From Paracoccus tibetensis (GTDB lineage: Bacteria; Pseudomonadota; Alphaproteobacteria; Rhodobacterales; Rhodobacteraceae): a DNA stretch of 64,000 nt. The notes under the pieces are model-generated. The model was not told the origin of the DNA, did not search any database, and saw only the letters and a list, made by a program, of their open reading frames with translations. The stretch lies in the NCBI RefSeq assembly GCF_900102505.1, contig NZ_FMVT01000002.1, forward strand, positions 186,001 through 250,000. The letters run 5' to 3'. This document shows positions 42,465-54,461 of this stretch, piece by piece. The position numbers and the translations under genes are program-made. Position 1 is the stretch's first letter; each line of letters begins with the position of its first letter.

Positions 42465-44027
42465 CTAGAGGAGGGTCTTCTGCTCGGGGGCCGGTGTCGT
42501 GCGGCGCTTCGGTCTGGGCGCGGCCTCGGGGCGGGCGTCGATGCGGCCGTCGGCGAACTCGATCTGGAACTGCGCGGTCGCCGCAGCTGCCGCGGCGCTG
42601 GTCAGAAGGTGCTCGGGGCCGTGGATGACGGCGAAGCCGCGCTTCAGGGTCTCCGTATAGCCAAGCGTCAGGCGCATCCGGTCGAGCCGGCCCAAAGCTT
42701 CGCTCCGCTGCGCCTGCCCCCGCCGCAGGGCAGCCGTCAGGCGCGCATCGAGGTCGGCAAGCTTCGCCTGCTGCTGGGTCATGGCCCGGCGCGTGCTCGC
42801 CGTGACGCGGGCGAGCGAGCGGTCCAACCGCTCGTGCAGTTGTGCGAGGCGGTCCTGCGGGCGCTCGAGCCGGCGCTGGCGGGCGGCGTCGAGGCGCCCT
42901 TCCAGCCGGTCGAGGCCGTGGCGCTTGGCGGCGGTGAACTGGCGCAGGGTCGCCGCCGGAATGGGACGGGAGGCGAGGCGGTGGCGGCGCGATTGGACAA
43001 GCTGGCGCAGCGCAGGCTCTAGCCGGGCGCCCTGCAGGTCGAGGCGCTGGCGCGGCCCTTCGGTCAGGGTCGCCGGCCGGCCCATGGCGCGGGCGAGGTC
43101 GCGCAGGCGCTGGCGGCGCCGCTCGGTGCCCTGCGCCCGGCAGCGCAGGATGCGACTGCCGGCCTCGGAGAGGCGCAGCGCCAGTTCGGCCCGGACGGGC
43201 ACCGCCATCTCGGCGGCGGCGGTCGGCGTCGGGGCGCGGCGGTCCGAGGCGAAGTCGATCAGCGTCGTGTCCGTCTCGTGGCCTACGCCCGAGATCAGCG
43301 GGATGCGGCTGGCGGCGGCAGCGCGGACGACGATCTCTTCGTTGAAGCCCCAGAGATCCTCGAGGCTGCCCCCGCCCCGCGCGACGATCAAGAGGTCCGG
43401 GCGCGGGATGGGGCCGCCCTCGGGCAGCGCATTGAAGCCGTGGATGGCGGCCGCGACCTGCGGCGCGCAGCCCTCTCCCTGCACGGCGACGGGCCAGATC
43501 AGCACGTGCATCGGGAAGCGGTCGCGCAACCGGTGGAGGATGTCGCGAATCACCGCGCCCGATGGCGAGGTGACGACGCCGATCACGCGCGGCAGGAAGG
43601 GCAGCGGGCGCTTCCGGTCCTGATCGAACAGCCCCTCGTCCGCCAGCGCCTTGCGACGCTTGTCCAGCATCGCCATCAGCGCGCCGGCGCCCGCCAGCTC
43701 GATCTGGTCGACGATCATCTGGTATTTGGACTGGCCCGGAAAGGTCGTCAGGCGGCCGGTGGCGATGACCTCCATCCCCTCTTCGGGGCGCTGGATCAAG
43801 CGGGCGGCCTGGCCCTTCCAGGTGACGGCGGCGAGGCAGGCGCGGTCGTCCTTGAGGTCGAAATAGAGATGGCCCGAGGAGGGGCGCGAGACGCGGCCGA
43901 CCTCGGCCCGCACCCGCACGCGACCGAACTGGTCCTCGATGCTACGCTTCACCGCGCCCGACAGCTCGGAGACGGTGAATTCATGCGCGTTGCTGCCCGG
44001 GCTGGGCTCGTCGTCGATGAGGTCCAT
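42465..44027 (-). CDS. xseA: Exodeoxyribonuclease VII large subunit
   Basis: The product is 520 residues. The N-terminal OB-fold (FTVSELSGAVKRSIEDQFGRVRVRAEVGRVSRPSSGHLYFDLKDDRACLAAVTWK) and the catalytic domain are clear: GVVTSPSGAVIRDILHRLRDRFP, LLIVARGGGSLEDLWGFNEEIVVRAAAASRIPLISGVGHETDTTLIDFASDRRAPTPTAAAE. A long helical tail follows. With XseB it degrades single-stranded DNA. xseB is not adjacent. Divergent from purD. Confidence 0.96.
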   Translation of the reverse strand: MDLIDDEPSPGSNAHEFTVSELSGAVKRSIEDQFGRVRVRAEVGRVSRPSSGHLYFDLKDDRACLAAVTWKGQAARLIQRPEEGMEVIATGRLTTFPGQSKYQMIVDQIELAGAGALMAMLDKRRKALADEGLFDQDRKRPLPFLPRVIGVVTSPSGAVIRDILHRLRDRFPMHVLIWPVAVQGEGCAPQVAAAIHGFNALPEGGPIPRPDLLIVARGGGSLEDLWGFNEEIVVRAAAASRIPLISGVGHETDTTLIDFASDRRAPTPTAAAEMAVPVRAELALRLSEAGSRILRCRAQGTERRRQRLRDLARAMGRPATLTEGPRQRLDLQGARLEPALRQLVQSRRHRLASRPIPAATLRQFTAAKRHGLDRLEGRLDAARQRRLERPQDRLAQLHERLDRSLARVTASTRRAMTQQQAKLADLDARLTAALRRGQAQRSEALGRLDRMRLTLGYTETLKRGFAVIHGPEHLLTSAAAAAATAQFQIEFADGRIDARPEAAPRPKRRTTPAPEQKTLL

Positions 44028-44032
44028 GTCGC

Positions 44033-44061
44033 TTGTTCCCTTCCGGGCGGCAGACTAGAAC
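44033..44061 (+). promoter_or_regulatory. Candidate sigma-70 promoter of purD
   Basis: TTGTTC (44033-44038) and TAGAAC (44056-44061) with a 17-base spacer lie 28 bases before the purD start and just beyond the divergent xseA start. Confidence 0.5.
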
Positions 44062-44089
44062 GCCGGCAAGTCAAGCGAAAGGGCGGCCC

Positions 44090-45346
44090 ATGAATATCCT
44101 GATCCTCGGCGGCGGCGGGCGCGAGCATGCGCTGGCCTGGGCCATCCGGCAGAACCCGAAATGCGACCGGCTGGTGGTGGCGCCGGGGAATGCCGGGATC
44201 GCGGGGGTGGCGGAATGCGCGGCGCTGAACATCCTGTCGCGGGCCGAGGTGCTGGAATTCGCGCAGGAAAACGCCATCGACTTCGTGATCGTGGGCCCCG
44301 AGGCGCCGCTGGCCGCGGGTGTCTCGGACGCGCTGCGCGATGCGGGCTTCCTGGTCTTCGGGCCAAGCCAGGCGGCCGCCCAGCTCGAGGCGTCGAAGGC
44401 TTTCACCAAGGAGATTTGCGACGCCTGCGGCGCGCCGACGGCGGCCTGGGCGCGCTTCACCGACGGGGCCGCGGCGCGGGATTACGTCAGCGCACAGGGC
44501 GCACCGATCGTGGTCAAGGCGGACGGGCTGGCGGCCGGCAAGGGCGTGACCGTGGCCGAGACGGTGAGCCAAGCGCACGAGGCTATCGACGCGATCTTCG
44601 ACGGGGAGTTCGGCGAGACCTCGGTCGTGATTGAGGAATTCATGGCCGGCGAGGAGGCCAGCTTCTTCGTCCTTTCCGACGGCACCGACTGTCTGCCCAT
44701 CGGCACGGCGCAGGACCACAAGCGCGTGGGCGATGGGGATACCGGGCCGAACACCGGCGGCATGGGCGCCTACAGCCCCGCGCCGGTCCTGACCGAGGCG
44801 CTGCAGGCCCAGGTCATGGAGCGGATCATCCGCCCGACCATCGCCGAGATGGCCCGGAGAGGGATGCCGTTCCAAGGGGTTCTCTATGCCGGGCTGATGA
44901 TCGAGGATGGCCGGGCGCGGCTTGTCGAATACAATGTCCGCTTCGGCGATCCAGAATGTCAGGCGCTGATGATGCGGCTCGGCGCGCAGGCGCTGGACCT
45001 CATTCTCGCCTGCGCCGAGGGCCGGCTGGCCGAGGCGCAGGTCACCTGGGCCGAGGATCACGCGCTGACGGTGGTCATGGCGGCAAGGGGCTATCCGGGC
45101 GAATATGCAAAAGGCAGCCGCATCAGTGGCTTGGACATGCTTCCCGAGACGAGCTTCCAGATGACCTTCCATGCCGGCACGGCCTTGAAGGCGGGCGCCG
45201 TCGTCGCGACGGGCGGGCGCGTCCTGGCCTGCACGGGGCGCGGCGCGAGCCTCGCCGAGGCGCATGAACGCGCCTATGCGCTGGTCGACTCCCTCGCCTG
45301 GCCCGAGGGCTTCTGCCGACGCGACATTGGCTGGCGGGCGCTGTAG
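44090..45346 (+). CDS. purD: Phosphoribosylamine-glycine ligase
   Basis: From ATG 44090 the product is 418 residues. It begins MNILILGGGGREHALAWAIRQNPKC, followed by VVAPGNAGIA, VIVGPEAPLAAGV, the ATP-grasp PIVVKADGLAAGKGVTVAET and IEEFMAGEEASFFVLSDG, HKRVGDGDTGPNTGGMGAYSPAP and EYNVRFGDPECQALM. It makes glycinamide ribonucleotide, step two of purine synthesis. An upstream in-frame ATG at 44033 adds residues absent from the family. Confidence 0.97.
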   Translation: MNILILGGGGREHALAWAIRQNPKCDRLVVAPGNAGIAGVAECAALNILSRAEVLEFAQENAIDFVIVGPEAPLAAGVSDALRDAGFLVFGPSQAAAQLEASKAFTKEICDACGAPTAAWARFTDGAAARDYVSAQGAPIVVKADGLAAGKGVTVAETVSQAHEAIDAIFDGEFGETSVVIEEFMAGEEASFFVLSDGTDCLPIGTAQDHKRVGDGDTGPNTGGMGAYSPAPVLTEALQAQVMERIIRPTIAEMARRGMPFQGVLYAGLMIEDGRARLVEYNVRFGDPECQALMMRLGAQALDLILACAEGRLAEAQVTWAEDHALTVVMAARGYPGEYAKGSRISGLDMLPETSFQMTFHAGTALKAGAVVATGGRVLACTGRGASLAEAHERAYALVDSLAWPEGFCRRDIGWRAL

Positions 45347-45390
45347 AACCGCCCGCAGCGGACCTGCACGGCTTTTATCCACAACGGAAA

Positions 45391-45414
45391 AAGCCGGCGC
45401 CCAATCGCCGGCTT
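45391..45414. terminator. Bidirectional terminator between purD and prs
   Basis: AAGCCGGCG (45391-45399) and CGCCGGCTT (45406-45414) form a perfect 9-bp stem with a 6-base loop. A GGAAAA stretch precedes it and TCTTCG follows, so it can work in both directions for the convergent genes. Confidence 0.8.
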
Positions 45415-45415
45415 C

Positions 45416-45435
45416 TTCGTTGCCCAAATACCCCC
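45416..45435 (+). repeat. TTCGTTGCCCAAATACCCC repeat head, copy 5
   Basis: The 19-base head matches the one at 34869 exactly and is continued by a C-rich stretch and CCGGAGG rather than the GGGGGTGAATTGG body. It lies right after the purD/prs terminator. Confidence 0.65.
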
Positions 45436-45464
45436 GCCGGAGGCTCCCGCCCCAATCGCCCGGC

Positions 45465-46484
45465 TCAGACGGTCGTGTAGAGTCCCTCGTAGATCGGCAG
45501 CAGCGTATCCGTCTCGAAGAGACTCGAGACCGAGGTGCCGTTCCAGATGTTCAGGATCGCCTGCGTGAACATCGGCGCGGTCGGCACGATTCGGATGTTG
45601 GGGGCGGCCTTCACCGCCTCGGTCGGCTGGATCGAGTCGGTGATGACCAGCGACTTCATCACCGACTTGCCCACCCGCTCGACCGCCGGACCCGACAGCA
45701 CGCCATGGGTGATGTAGGAATGAACCTCGGTCGCGCCATTGTCGATCAGCACCTGCGCGGCCTTGCAGAGCGTGCCGGCCGTGTCGCAGATGTCGTCGAC
45801 GATGATGCAGGCCTTGCCGGTCACGTCGCCGATCACAGTCATCTCGGCCACCTCGCCCGCCTTCTCGCGGCGCTTGTCCACGATGGCCAGCGGCGCGCCG
45901 ATCCGGGTCGCCAATTCGCGCGCCCGCGCGACGCCCCCCACGTCGGGCGAGACGACCATCAGATCGCCCATCCGGCCCTTGAAATGGTGCTGCACGTCCA
46001 GCGCGAAGACCGGCGCGGCGTAGAGGTTGTCCACGGGAATGTCGAAGAAGCCCTGGATCTGCGCGGCATGCAGGTCCATCGTCAGCACCCGGTCCACCCC
46101 GGCATTGGTCAGCAGGTTCGCCACCAGCTTGGCCGTGATCGGCGTGCGCGCCTTGGCGCGGCGGTCCTGGCGGGCATAGCCGAAATAGGGAATGACGGCC
46201 GTGATCCGCGCGGCGGACGAGCGCTTGAGCGCGTCTACCATGATCAGCAGCTCCATGAGGTTGTCATTCGCCGGGTTCGAGGTCGGCTGGATGATGTACA
46301 TGTCCTCGCCGCGGACGTTCTCGTAGACCTCAACGAAGATCTCGGCGTCGTTGAACCGCTCGACCCGGGCGTCCAGCAGGCTGACGCTCATGCCGCGATG
46401 CATGGACATGCGCCGGGCGATGGAGCTTGCCAAGGGTCGGTTGGCATTGCCGGAAATCAGCTTGGGTTCGGTCATGACGGGCAT
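45465..46484 (-). CDS. prs: Ribose-phosphate pyrophosphokinase
   Basis: The product is 339 residues. It has [88 protein letters not shown], the PRPP loop [18 protein letters not shown] and SVSSLF. It makes PRPP for purines, pyrimidines, histidine and tryptophan. ATG 46484 is kept; ATG 46475 is the alternative. It converges with purD. Confidence 0.96.
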   Translation of the reverse strand: MPVMTEPKLISGNANRPLASSIARRMSMHRGMSVSLLDARVERFNDAEIFVEVYENVRGEDMYIIQPTSNPANDNLMELLIMVDALKRSSAARITAVIPYFGYARQDRRAKARTPITAKLVANLLTNAGVDRVLTMDLHAAQIQGFFDIPVDNLYAAPVFALDVQHHFKGRMGDLMVVSPDVGGVARARELATRIGAPLAIVDKRREKAGEVAEMTVIGDVTGKACIIVDDICDTAGTLCKAAQVLIDNGATEVHSYITHGVLSGPAVERVGKSVMKSLVITDSIQPTEAVKAAPNIRIVPTAPMFTQAILNIWNGTSVSSLFETDTLLPIYEGLYTTV

Positions 46485-46515
46485 GGAGGTGCGGCCTTTG
46501 AGAGGTTGCGTCAGA

Positions 46516-46544
46516 TTGCGGCTGCCTTAGCACCGCGCTAGCCT
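46516..46544 (+). promoter_or_regulatory. Candidate sigma-70 promoter of the isomerase-hydrolase pair
   Basis: TTGCGG (46516-46521) and TAGCCT (46539-46544) are separated by 17 bases, 25 bases before the next start codon. It lies in the divergent gap with prs. Confidence 0.45.
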
Positions 46545-46569
46545 GCCGGCAAACCAGAAGGGGGCCGTC

Positions 46570-47166
46570 ATGGCGCATATCGACTATTACCTGGCGACGA
46601 TCAGCCCGTGGTGCTACCTGGCCGGGAACCGGCTGGAGGAGATCGCGCAGCGGCATGGGGCGAGCGTCACCTACAAGCCGCTGGACGTGCTGCAGCTTTT
46701 CGACCGCACCGGGGGCGTACGGCCCGCCAACCGGCACCCGAGCCGGATGGAATATCGCGGCTACGAGCTGCCGCGTTGGGCGTCGCATCTGCAGATGCCG
46801 ATCAACCTCAAGCCCGCCTTCTGGCCGGTAAACATGGCGCCTTCCTCCTATGCCATCATCTCGGCGCAGGAGACGGGCGGCGATGTCGGCCCGCTGGTGC
46901 AGGGCTTCCTGCGCGCCTGCTGGGCCGAAGAGCGCGACATCAGCGACGACCAGGTGATCCGCGACATCCTGGGCGCTGCGGGATTCGATCCGGCGCTGGC
47001 CGACAGCGGCCTCTTCGTCGGGGCCGAAACCTATGGGCGCAACCTGGAACAGGCGGTCGAGGCCGGCGTCTTCGGCGTGCCCTTCTACATCGTGCGCGAA
47101 AGCGGGCAGCGCTTCTGGGGCCAGGACCGGCTGGACTTCCTCGACCGGCACCTGGCCGGGCTGTGA
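46570..47166 (+). CDS. 2-hydroxychromene-2-carboxylate isomerase family protein (DsbA-like fold)
   Basis: The product is 198 residues with a thioredoxin/GST-kappa fold: HIDYYLATISPWCYLAGNRLEEIAQRHGASVTYKPLDV, then an all-helical insert, then GVFGVPFYIVRESGQRFWGQDRLDFLDRHL. The S-P-W pattern near the N-terminus is the active-site region of HCCA isomerases, which need glutathione. Many homologues have no known aromatic pathway, and none is nearby. The stop overlaps the next gene. Confidence 0.85.
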   Translation: MAHIDYYLATISPWCYLAGNRLEEIAQRHGASVTYKPLDVLQLFDRTGGVRPANRHPSRMEYRGYELPRWASHLQMPINLKPAFWPVNMAPSSYAIISAQETGGDVGPLVQGFLRACWAEERDISDDQVIRDILGAAGFDPALADSGLFVGAETYGRNLEQAVEAGVFGVPFYIVRESGQRFWGQDRLDFLDRHLAGL

Positions 47167-47918
47167 GCGGCATCCATCTGCGGCACTGGCCGGGCGATGC
47201 GGATCGTCCGGCCCTCGCGCTGCATCCGATGATGGGCTCGGGCGCGGTCTTCGACCGGATGGCGGCGGCGCTGGACGGGCGGCTGGACCTGCGCGGCTTC
47301 GACATGCCGGGCCACGGGAAGAGCGGGCCTTGGGAGGGGGCCGAGGTCGACTTTCACACCGCCGTCACCCGCGTCGCGGCTTCGATGATCGAGCGGCCGC
47401 TGGACCTGATCGGGCATTCGATGGGCGCGACGGTGGCGCTGCGGATCGCGGTGGCCGCGCCCGAAGCGGTGCGGAGCCTCACCCTGATCGAGCCGGTGCT
47501 CTTCGCCGCCGCGCCCGATCCGGCGCAGGACGCGCTGGACGCGCGCTTGGCCGAGCTGCTGGCCACCGGCGAGGATCAGGAGGCGGCGCGGGTCTTCCTG
47601 TCGGCCTGGGGCCTGCCGGGGATGAGGGTCGGACCAGAGGCCGCGGCGCAGATCCGGCTGGTGGCCGAGACCGGGCCGACGCTGCGCGAGGACGCCGCGC
47701 GCATCCTGCGGCCGGGCGGGCTGGAGGCGATCGACGCCCCGGTGCTGCTGATCCAGGGCGCCGAGAGCCCGCCGGTGATCGGCGCCATCGCCGAGGTCCT
47801 GGCCGCGCGGCTTTCCGATGTCGGCCGGGCCGTCGTTCCCGGCGCATCGCACATGCTGCCCCTGACCCATGCCGCCGAGGTGGCGGGGCTGGTCGGGGTC
47901 AACCTGGACCGGGCGTGA
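47163..47918 (+). CDS. Alpha/beta hydrolase
   Basis: I chose GTG 47163, which overlaps the isomerase stop (GTGA). The product is 251 residues. LALHPMMGSGAVFDRMAAAL is the oxyanion region, DMPGHGKSG strand 4, LIGHSMGATVALRIA the nucleophile elbow, and VVPGASHMLPLTHAAEVAG carries the catalytic His. Substrate is unknown. Translational coupling to a glutathione-dependent isomerase family member suggests a shared small-molecule pathway. Confidence 0.85.
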   Translation: MSGIHLRHWPGDADRPALALHPMMGSGAVFDRMAAALDGRLDLRGFDMPGHGKSGPWEGAEVDFHTAVTRVAASMIERPLDLIGHSMGATVALRIAVAAPEAVRSLTLIEPVLFAAAPDPAQDALDARLAELLATGEDQEAARVFLSAWGLPGMRVGPEAAAQIRLVAETGPTLREDAARILRPGGLEAIDAPVLLIQGAESPPVIGAIAEVLAARLSDVGRAVVPGASHMLPLTHAAEVAGLVGVNLDRA

Positions 47919-48266
47919 CTAGAGGATGAAGTCGCTGTCGTCGGGCAAGGGCCCGATGGCGGTCCACTGCACGCGCAACCGGCCGATGCGGCTGTCGCCC
48001 CAGGTCTTGAAGACCAGCTCGAAGCCGCGCGAGGTGATGTTCTCGGCCGCGATGTCGCCGCGCTGGTTCGCCGCGCCGTCGCTGTCCCACATCACGACGC
48101 CCAGTTGGACCGAGGGCGGGATGTGGAAGCGATCCGGAAACTCGACGCGCTGGCGGGACTCGCGTTCGCCCTGCCCCGTCCAGAACGGGCCCTGGGTGTC
48201 GAAATCCGAGACGATCTGCACGATGCCCTGGCTGATGCCAAGTTCGCTGGCGGTGAATCGCAACAT
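47919..48266 (-). CDS. H-type lectin domain protein
   Basis: From ATG 48266 (AAAGGGG upstream) the product is 115 residues. The C-terminal 75 residues (VEFPDRFHIPPSVQLGVVMWDSDGAANQRGDIAAENITSRGFELVFKTWGDSRIGRLRVQWTAIG) have the pattern of H-type lectins (PF09458), a GalNAc-binding fold first known in snail agglutinin. There is no signal peptide. It lies between the end of the atp operon and a hydrolase and is convergent with the latter. The binding specificity is not known. Confidence 0.72.
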   Translation of the reverse strand: MLRFTASELGISQGIVQIVSDFDTQGPFWTGQGERESRQRVEFPDRFHIPPSVQLGVVMWDSDGAANQRGDIAAENITSRGFELVFKTWGDSRIGRLRVQWTAIGPLPDDSDFIL

Positions 48267-48314
48267 GCCTGCCCCTTTCTGCGCGACCATATGCGGCAAT
48301 GCCGCGTCAAAAGA

Positions 48315-48341
48315 AAAGCCCCGGCGCGGGGCCGGGGCTTT
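48315..48341 (-). terminator. Rho-independent terminator of the atp operon
   Basis: AAAGCCCCGG (48315-48324) and CCGGGGCTTT (48332-48341) make a perfect 10-bp stem with a 7-base loop. On the reverse strand it is followed by TCTTTTGAC, 24 bases past the atpC stop. It is the clearest intrinsic terminator in the window. Confidence 0.88.
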
Positions 48342-48364
48342 GAAGATGCTGAGAATGCCGCGGA

Positions 48365-48814
48365 TCAGTCCGGGACGGTGGACTGGTTCGGGTCCAGCCC
48401 GATATGCGTGCCCATCGCGACCATGTCGCCGACCAGCTTGACGGCGGCGGTGACCGCCTCCTCGCCCAGATGCTCGCGCCGGTCCTCGACGCTGCGGCGA
48501 GAGCGGTGCGCCTCGGCCAGCATGTCGTTGTAGACGTCCTGCGTGATCTCCTCGCGCGCGTGACCGCGCTCGGCCAGCAGGCTGACGCTGTCGGCATTGA
48601 TCTCGGCGAAGCCGCCGGTCACGGCGAACTCGCGGCTGGTGCCGTCCGCGCCGATCAGGATGACCATGCCGGGCCGCAGCGTGACGATGGTCGGCGCGTG
48701 GCCGGGCATCGCGGTCAGATCGCCGTCGCTGCCCGGCAGGCGCACCTCGCGCACGGGAACGGAGGCGAGGCTCCGTTCCGGCGAGACGAGGTCGAACTGC
48801 ATGGTATCGGCCAT
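48365..48814 (-). CDS. atpC: ATP synthase F1 subunit epsilon
   Basis: The product is 149 residues: MQFDLVSPERSLASVPVREVRLPGSDGDLTAMPGHAPTIVTLRPG is the standard beta-barrel start, with FAVTGGFAEINADSVSLLAE. The C-terminal helical half is of the longer alphaproteobacterial type. It links the rotor stalk and can inhibit ATP hydrolysis. Last gene of the operon. Confidence 0.96.
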   Translation of the reverse strand: MADTMQFDLVSPERSLASVPVREVRLPGSDGDLTAMPGHAPTIVTLRPGMVILIGADGTSREFAVTGGFAEINADSVSLLAERGHAREEITQDVYNDMLAEAHRSRRSVEDRREHLGEEAVTAAVKLVGDMVAMGTHIGLDPNQSTVPD

Positions 48815-48823
48815 CTTGCCCCC

Positions 48824-50305
<1,482 letters not shown>

Positions 50306-51145
50306 TTATTGTCCCACGCCCTTGCTGTCGGGCGAGGCATATACATGATCGTCGAGAAAGTCCCAACGGCTTTTGGGCGTCTCGCGCCAGCCCTCGCGGA
50401 GACCGCCAAGGCCGAAATCAAATTGGGCCACCGTGCACTGGAGCTTGCGCCCCGGGAAGTAGCGCCGGTACTTCTGCGCGAACCGCTGGCGGCTCGGCTG
50501 GAAGGTCGCGTCGATCATGCCGGGGCTGTGATGCTCCAGCAGGAAGGGGATCACGTAGCTCCGCCCGCCCATGATCTCGGCCAGGCGGCAGAGATCCGAG
50601 GCATAGAAGTGGAAGCCCGTCAGATCGTAGGAATTCACCACCGGATGGTCGCGCCGCATGACGAAGAAGTTCTCGTCGAGCGATTCCACCAGCGTCGGGG
50701 CGGTGACCCGCTCCTCGGCGTCGTGCGGATCGCGCAGGTGGCGCGCGTTCTTCCCGTAGGTGACGCCGCCGGCATTGCCGGCCAGCAGCCAGAGCGGATC
50801 GAGCCGCGTCAGTTCCTCGAGGCAGGCGGTCAGCCGCTCGGCGCCGTCGGCGACGAACTCCACATCGTCATGCGTGAAGACGATGTAGCGTCCCTTCGCC
50901 TCGGGCAGCGCTCGGCGGATCGCGCCGTAGCCGTCGAAGTTGTTGCCGCGCCGGTTGTCGATGGCGAGGAACTGGCTGTTGCCCGCATGAAAGCCCTTGG
51001 CCTCGGCCGAGGTCAGCATGCGGTCGTAGCGGTCCTGCCGCGCCAGCAGGGTCACGAAGGTGAAGGTCACCTCGGCTTCGGCGGGTCCGGCCAGATACCG
51101 GACCCCGAGGCGGTCGGCGACGTCGCCCTTCGTGCCTGCGGACAT
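50306..51145 (-). CDS. Glycosyltransferase-like (GT-A) protein inside the atp operon
   Basis: The product is 279 residues. It begins with a beta strand followed by VTFTFVTLLARQDRYDRMLTSAEAKGF, then FLAIDNRRGNNFDGYGAIRRALPEAKGRYIVFTHDDVEFV, which looks like a GT-A donor site with the acidic D-D-V-E metal motif. Later come GGVTYGKN, DENFFVMRRDHPV, FHFYASDLCRLA and VIPFLLEHHSPGM, like the acceptor half of glycosyltransferases of family 2-like type. There is no membrane segment. It lies four bases after atpG and 57 before atpD on the same strand, so it is co-transcribed with the ATP synthase. Why it is there is unknown. Confidence 0.7.
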   Translation of the reverse strand: MSAGTKGDVADRLGVRYLAGPAEAEVTFTFVTLLARQDRYDRMLTSAEAKGFHAGNSQFLAIDNRRGNNFDGYGAIRRALPEAKGRYIVFTHDDVEFVADGAERLTACLEELTRLDPLWLLAGNAGGVTYGKNARHLRDPHDAEERVTAPTLVESLDENFFVMRRDHPVVNSYDLTGFHFYASDLCRLAEIMGGRSYVIPFLLEHHSPGMIDATFQPSRQRFAQKYRRYFPGRKLQCTVAQFDFGLGGLREGWRETPKSRWDFLDDHVYASPDSKGVGQ

Positions 51146-51148
51146 GGA

Positions 51149-52021
51149 TCAGAGCGCCTCCGCGCCGGAGATGATCTCGATCAGCTCCTTCGTGATGGCA
51201 GCCTGGCGCGAGCGGTTGTACTCGGTCGTCAGGCGGTCGATCATGTCGCCGGCGTTGCGCGTGGCGTTGTCCATCGCGCTCATCCGCGCGCCCTGCTCGG
51301 AGGCGGCGTTCTCGAGCAGCGCGGCGAAGACCTGCGTCGCGACCGAACGCGGAAGCAGTTCGGCCAGCAGCTCTTCCTCGCCCGGCTCGTAGTCATAGAG
51401 CGCGTTCGCGGCCGAAGCCTCTTCCGGCACTTCGGCGGGGATCACCTGCCGGGCGGTCGGCACCTGGCTGATGACCGACACGAAGCGGTTGTAGAACAGC
51501 GTCGCCACGTCGAAATCGCCGGCCTCGAAGCGCCGCAGCACCTCGTCCGTGATCTGGCGCGCCGTGTCGTAGCCCATCCGCTTGACCTCGGAGAGATCGA
51601 CGTGATGGACGAACAGGCTGCCATAGTCGCGCTTGAGCTGCTCGCGGCCCTTCTTTCCGACGGTCAGGATCGCGACTTCCTTGCCTTCGCCCCGCAGCCG
51701 CTCGGCATGCTGTCGCGCCAGCCGCACGATCGAGCTGTTGAAGCCGCCGGCAAGCCCACGTTCGGAGGTCAGCACCACCAGGAGGTGGCGCCGGTCCTCG
51801 CCCGTGCCGGCCAGAAGCCGCGGCGCGCCCGACTGGCCCGCCGCGTTCGCGGTCAGGCCGGCCATGACGGCCGCCATGCGGTCGGCATAGGGACGCGCGG
51901 CTTCCGCCGCGTCCTGCGCCCGGCGCAGCTTCGCGGCGGCGACCATCTGCATCGCCTTGGTGATCTTCCGCGTGTTCTTGACGCTTCCGATCCGGTTCTT
52001 GAGATCCTTGAGACTGGGCAT
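51149..52021 (-). CDS. atpG: ATP synthase F1 subunit gamma
   Basis: The product is 290 residues with the family ends: [36 protein letters not shown] at the start and [41 protein letters not shown] at the end. [15 protein letters not shown] is conserved. It is the central rotor shaft. Confidence 0.97.
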   Translation of the reverse strand: MPSLKDLKNRIGSVKNTRKITKAMQMVAAAKLRRAQDAAEAARPYADRMAAVMAGLTANAAGQSGAPRLLAGTGEDRRHLLVVLTSERGLAGGFNSSIVRLARQHAERLRGEGKEVAILTVGKKGREQLKRDYGSLFVHHVDLSEVKRMGYDTARQITDEVLRRFEAGDFDVATLFYNRFVSVISQVPTARQVIPAEVPEEASAANALYDYEPGEEELLAELLPRSVATQVFAALLENAASEQGARMSAMDNATRNAGDMIDRLTTEYNRSRQAAITKELIEIISGAEAL

Positions 52022-52033
52022 CTATTCCCCCTC

Positions 52034-53568
<1,535 letters not shown>

Positions 53569-53569
<1 letters not shown>

Positions 53570-54135
53570 TATCCGACCTCTTTCATGACATTCTGCAGGG
53601 AAGCGAGCTTCGAGCGGACCGAGCTGTCGATCATCTGCGAGCCCAACTTGACAATCATTCCGCCGATGAGCGTGTCATCGACGCGGGTGTTCAGCTTGAC
53701 GGTCTTGCCCGATTTCTGGGCCAGCGTCGCCTTCAGCTTCTCTTGCTGCGCGTCCGTCAGCGGGGCGGCGCTGGTCACCTCTGCCGTGACCTCGCCGCGT
53801 TCGACCGCGATCAGTTCGGCCAGCGCCTGCGTGAATTGCGGCAGCACGAACAGCCGGCGGTTCCGCGCCATCAGCTGCAGCGTGTTCGCCAGCACCGGCG
53901 AGAGGTTCATCCGCGCGGCCAGCGTGCCGATCGCGCGCGCCTGGTCGTCGCGCGCATAGATGGGCGAGGAGATCAGGTCGCGCAGCTCGGGGCTGCCGTC
54001 CAGCGCGGCCGAGAGCTCCTCGGTCTGCGCGGCCAGGGCATCGACCTGCCCCTCCTCGCGGGCGATCTCGAAGACGGCCTGCGCGTAACGCCGGGCGATG
54101 CTGTGGGACATGGAAACAGAGTTGGCCACGGTCAT
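53569..54135 (-). CDS. atpH: ATP synthase F1 subunit delta
   Basis: The product is 188 residues. [23 protein letters not shown] opens the helical domain, LAGRMNLS-like [24 protein letters not shown] follows, and [33 protein letters not shown] closes it. An inner ATG (MSHSIARRY) is a possible start. First gene of the F1 operon; F0 genes are not adjacent, as usual in this family of bacteria. Confidence 0.95.
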
Positions 54136-54461
54136 CCTTTACGGTTTGCCCAAACCCCGCTGGCGGGCCGGGCTGTTGCCTGGTCTGTCGCGGGGTGCGG
54201 GTCGCGGTCGCGCGGCTTATGGAGGGCCGCCCGGAAATCTCGCGTGTCTCTAGCAGCAGTTTCAGCGCCCGGCAACCGCATTGGACGCGCGTGGCCGCAC
54301 TTGCGCGGCGCTTCTGCCGCATCCGGCGCGGGCCTGCGGATTCGCCAGGAGGATAGCGGAAACATGGGCTTGTCCGGGATCGCCGACGGATGCGACAGCC
54401 TGTCGCATGCCACCAAGGTCGCGGCGGCGGAGCGCGCCTTTGCAGTGGGCCGAGAGGCGAC
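54136..54461. other. Intergenic region upstream of atpH, no gene seen
   Basis: Of these 326 bases, the left part holds the atp promoter. The right part has an 8-bp inverted repeat, ATGCGACA/TGTCGCAT (54390-54408). A short open frame on the reverse strand (54132-54416) has no recognisable product and crosses the promoter. Confidence 0.4.
54247..54275 (-). promoter_or_regulatory. Candidate sigma-70 promoter of the atpHAGDC operon
   Basis: On the reverse strand TTGCCG (54275-54270) and TAGAGA (54252-54247) are 17 bases apart, about 110 bases before the atpH start. Confidence 0.45.

Noticed and set aside
54132..54416. Small open frame of 94 codons upstream of atpH on the reverse strand
   Set aside because: No recognisable domain, and it overlaps the probable atp promoter.
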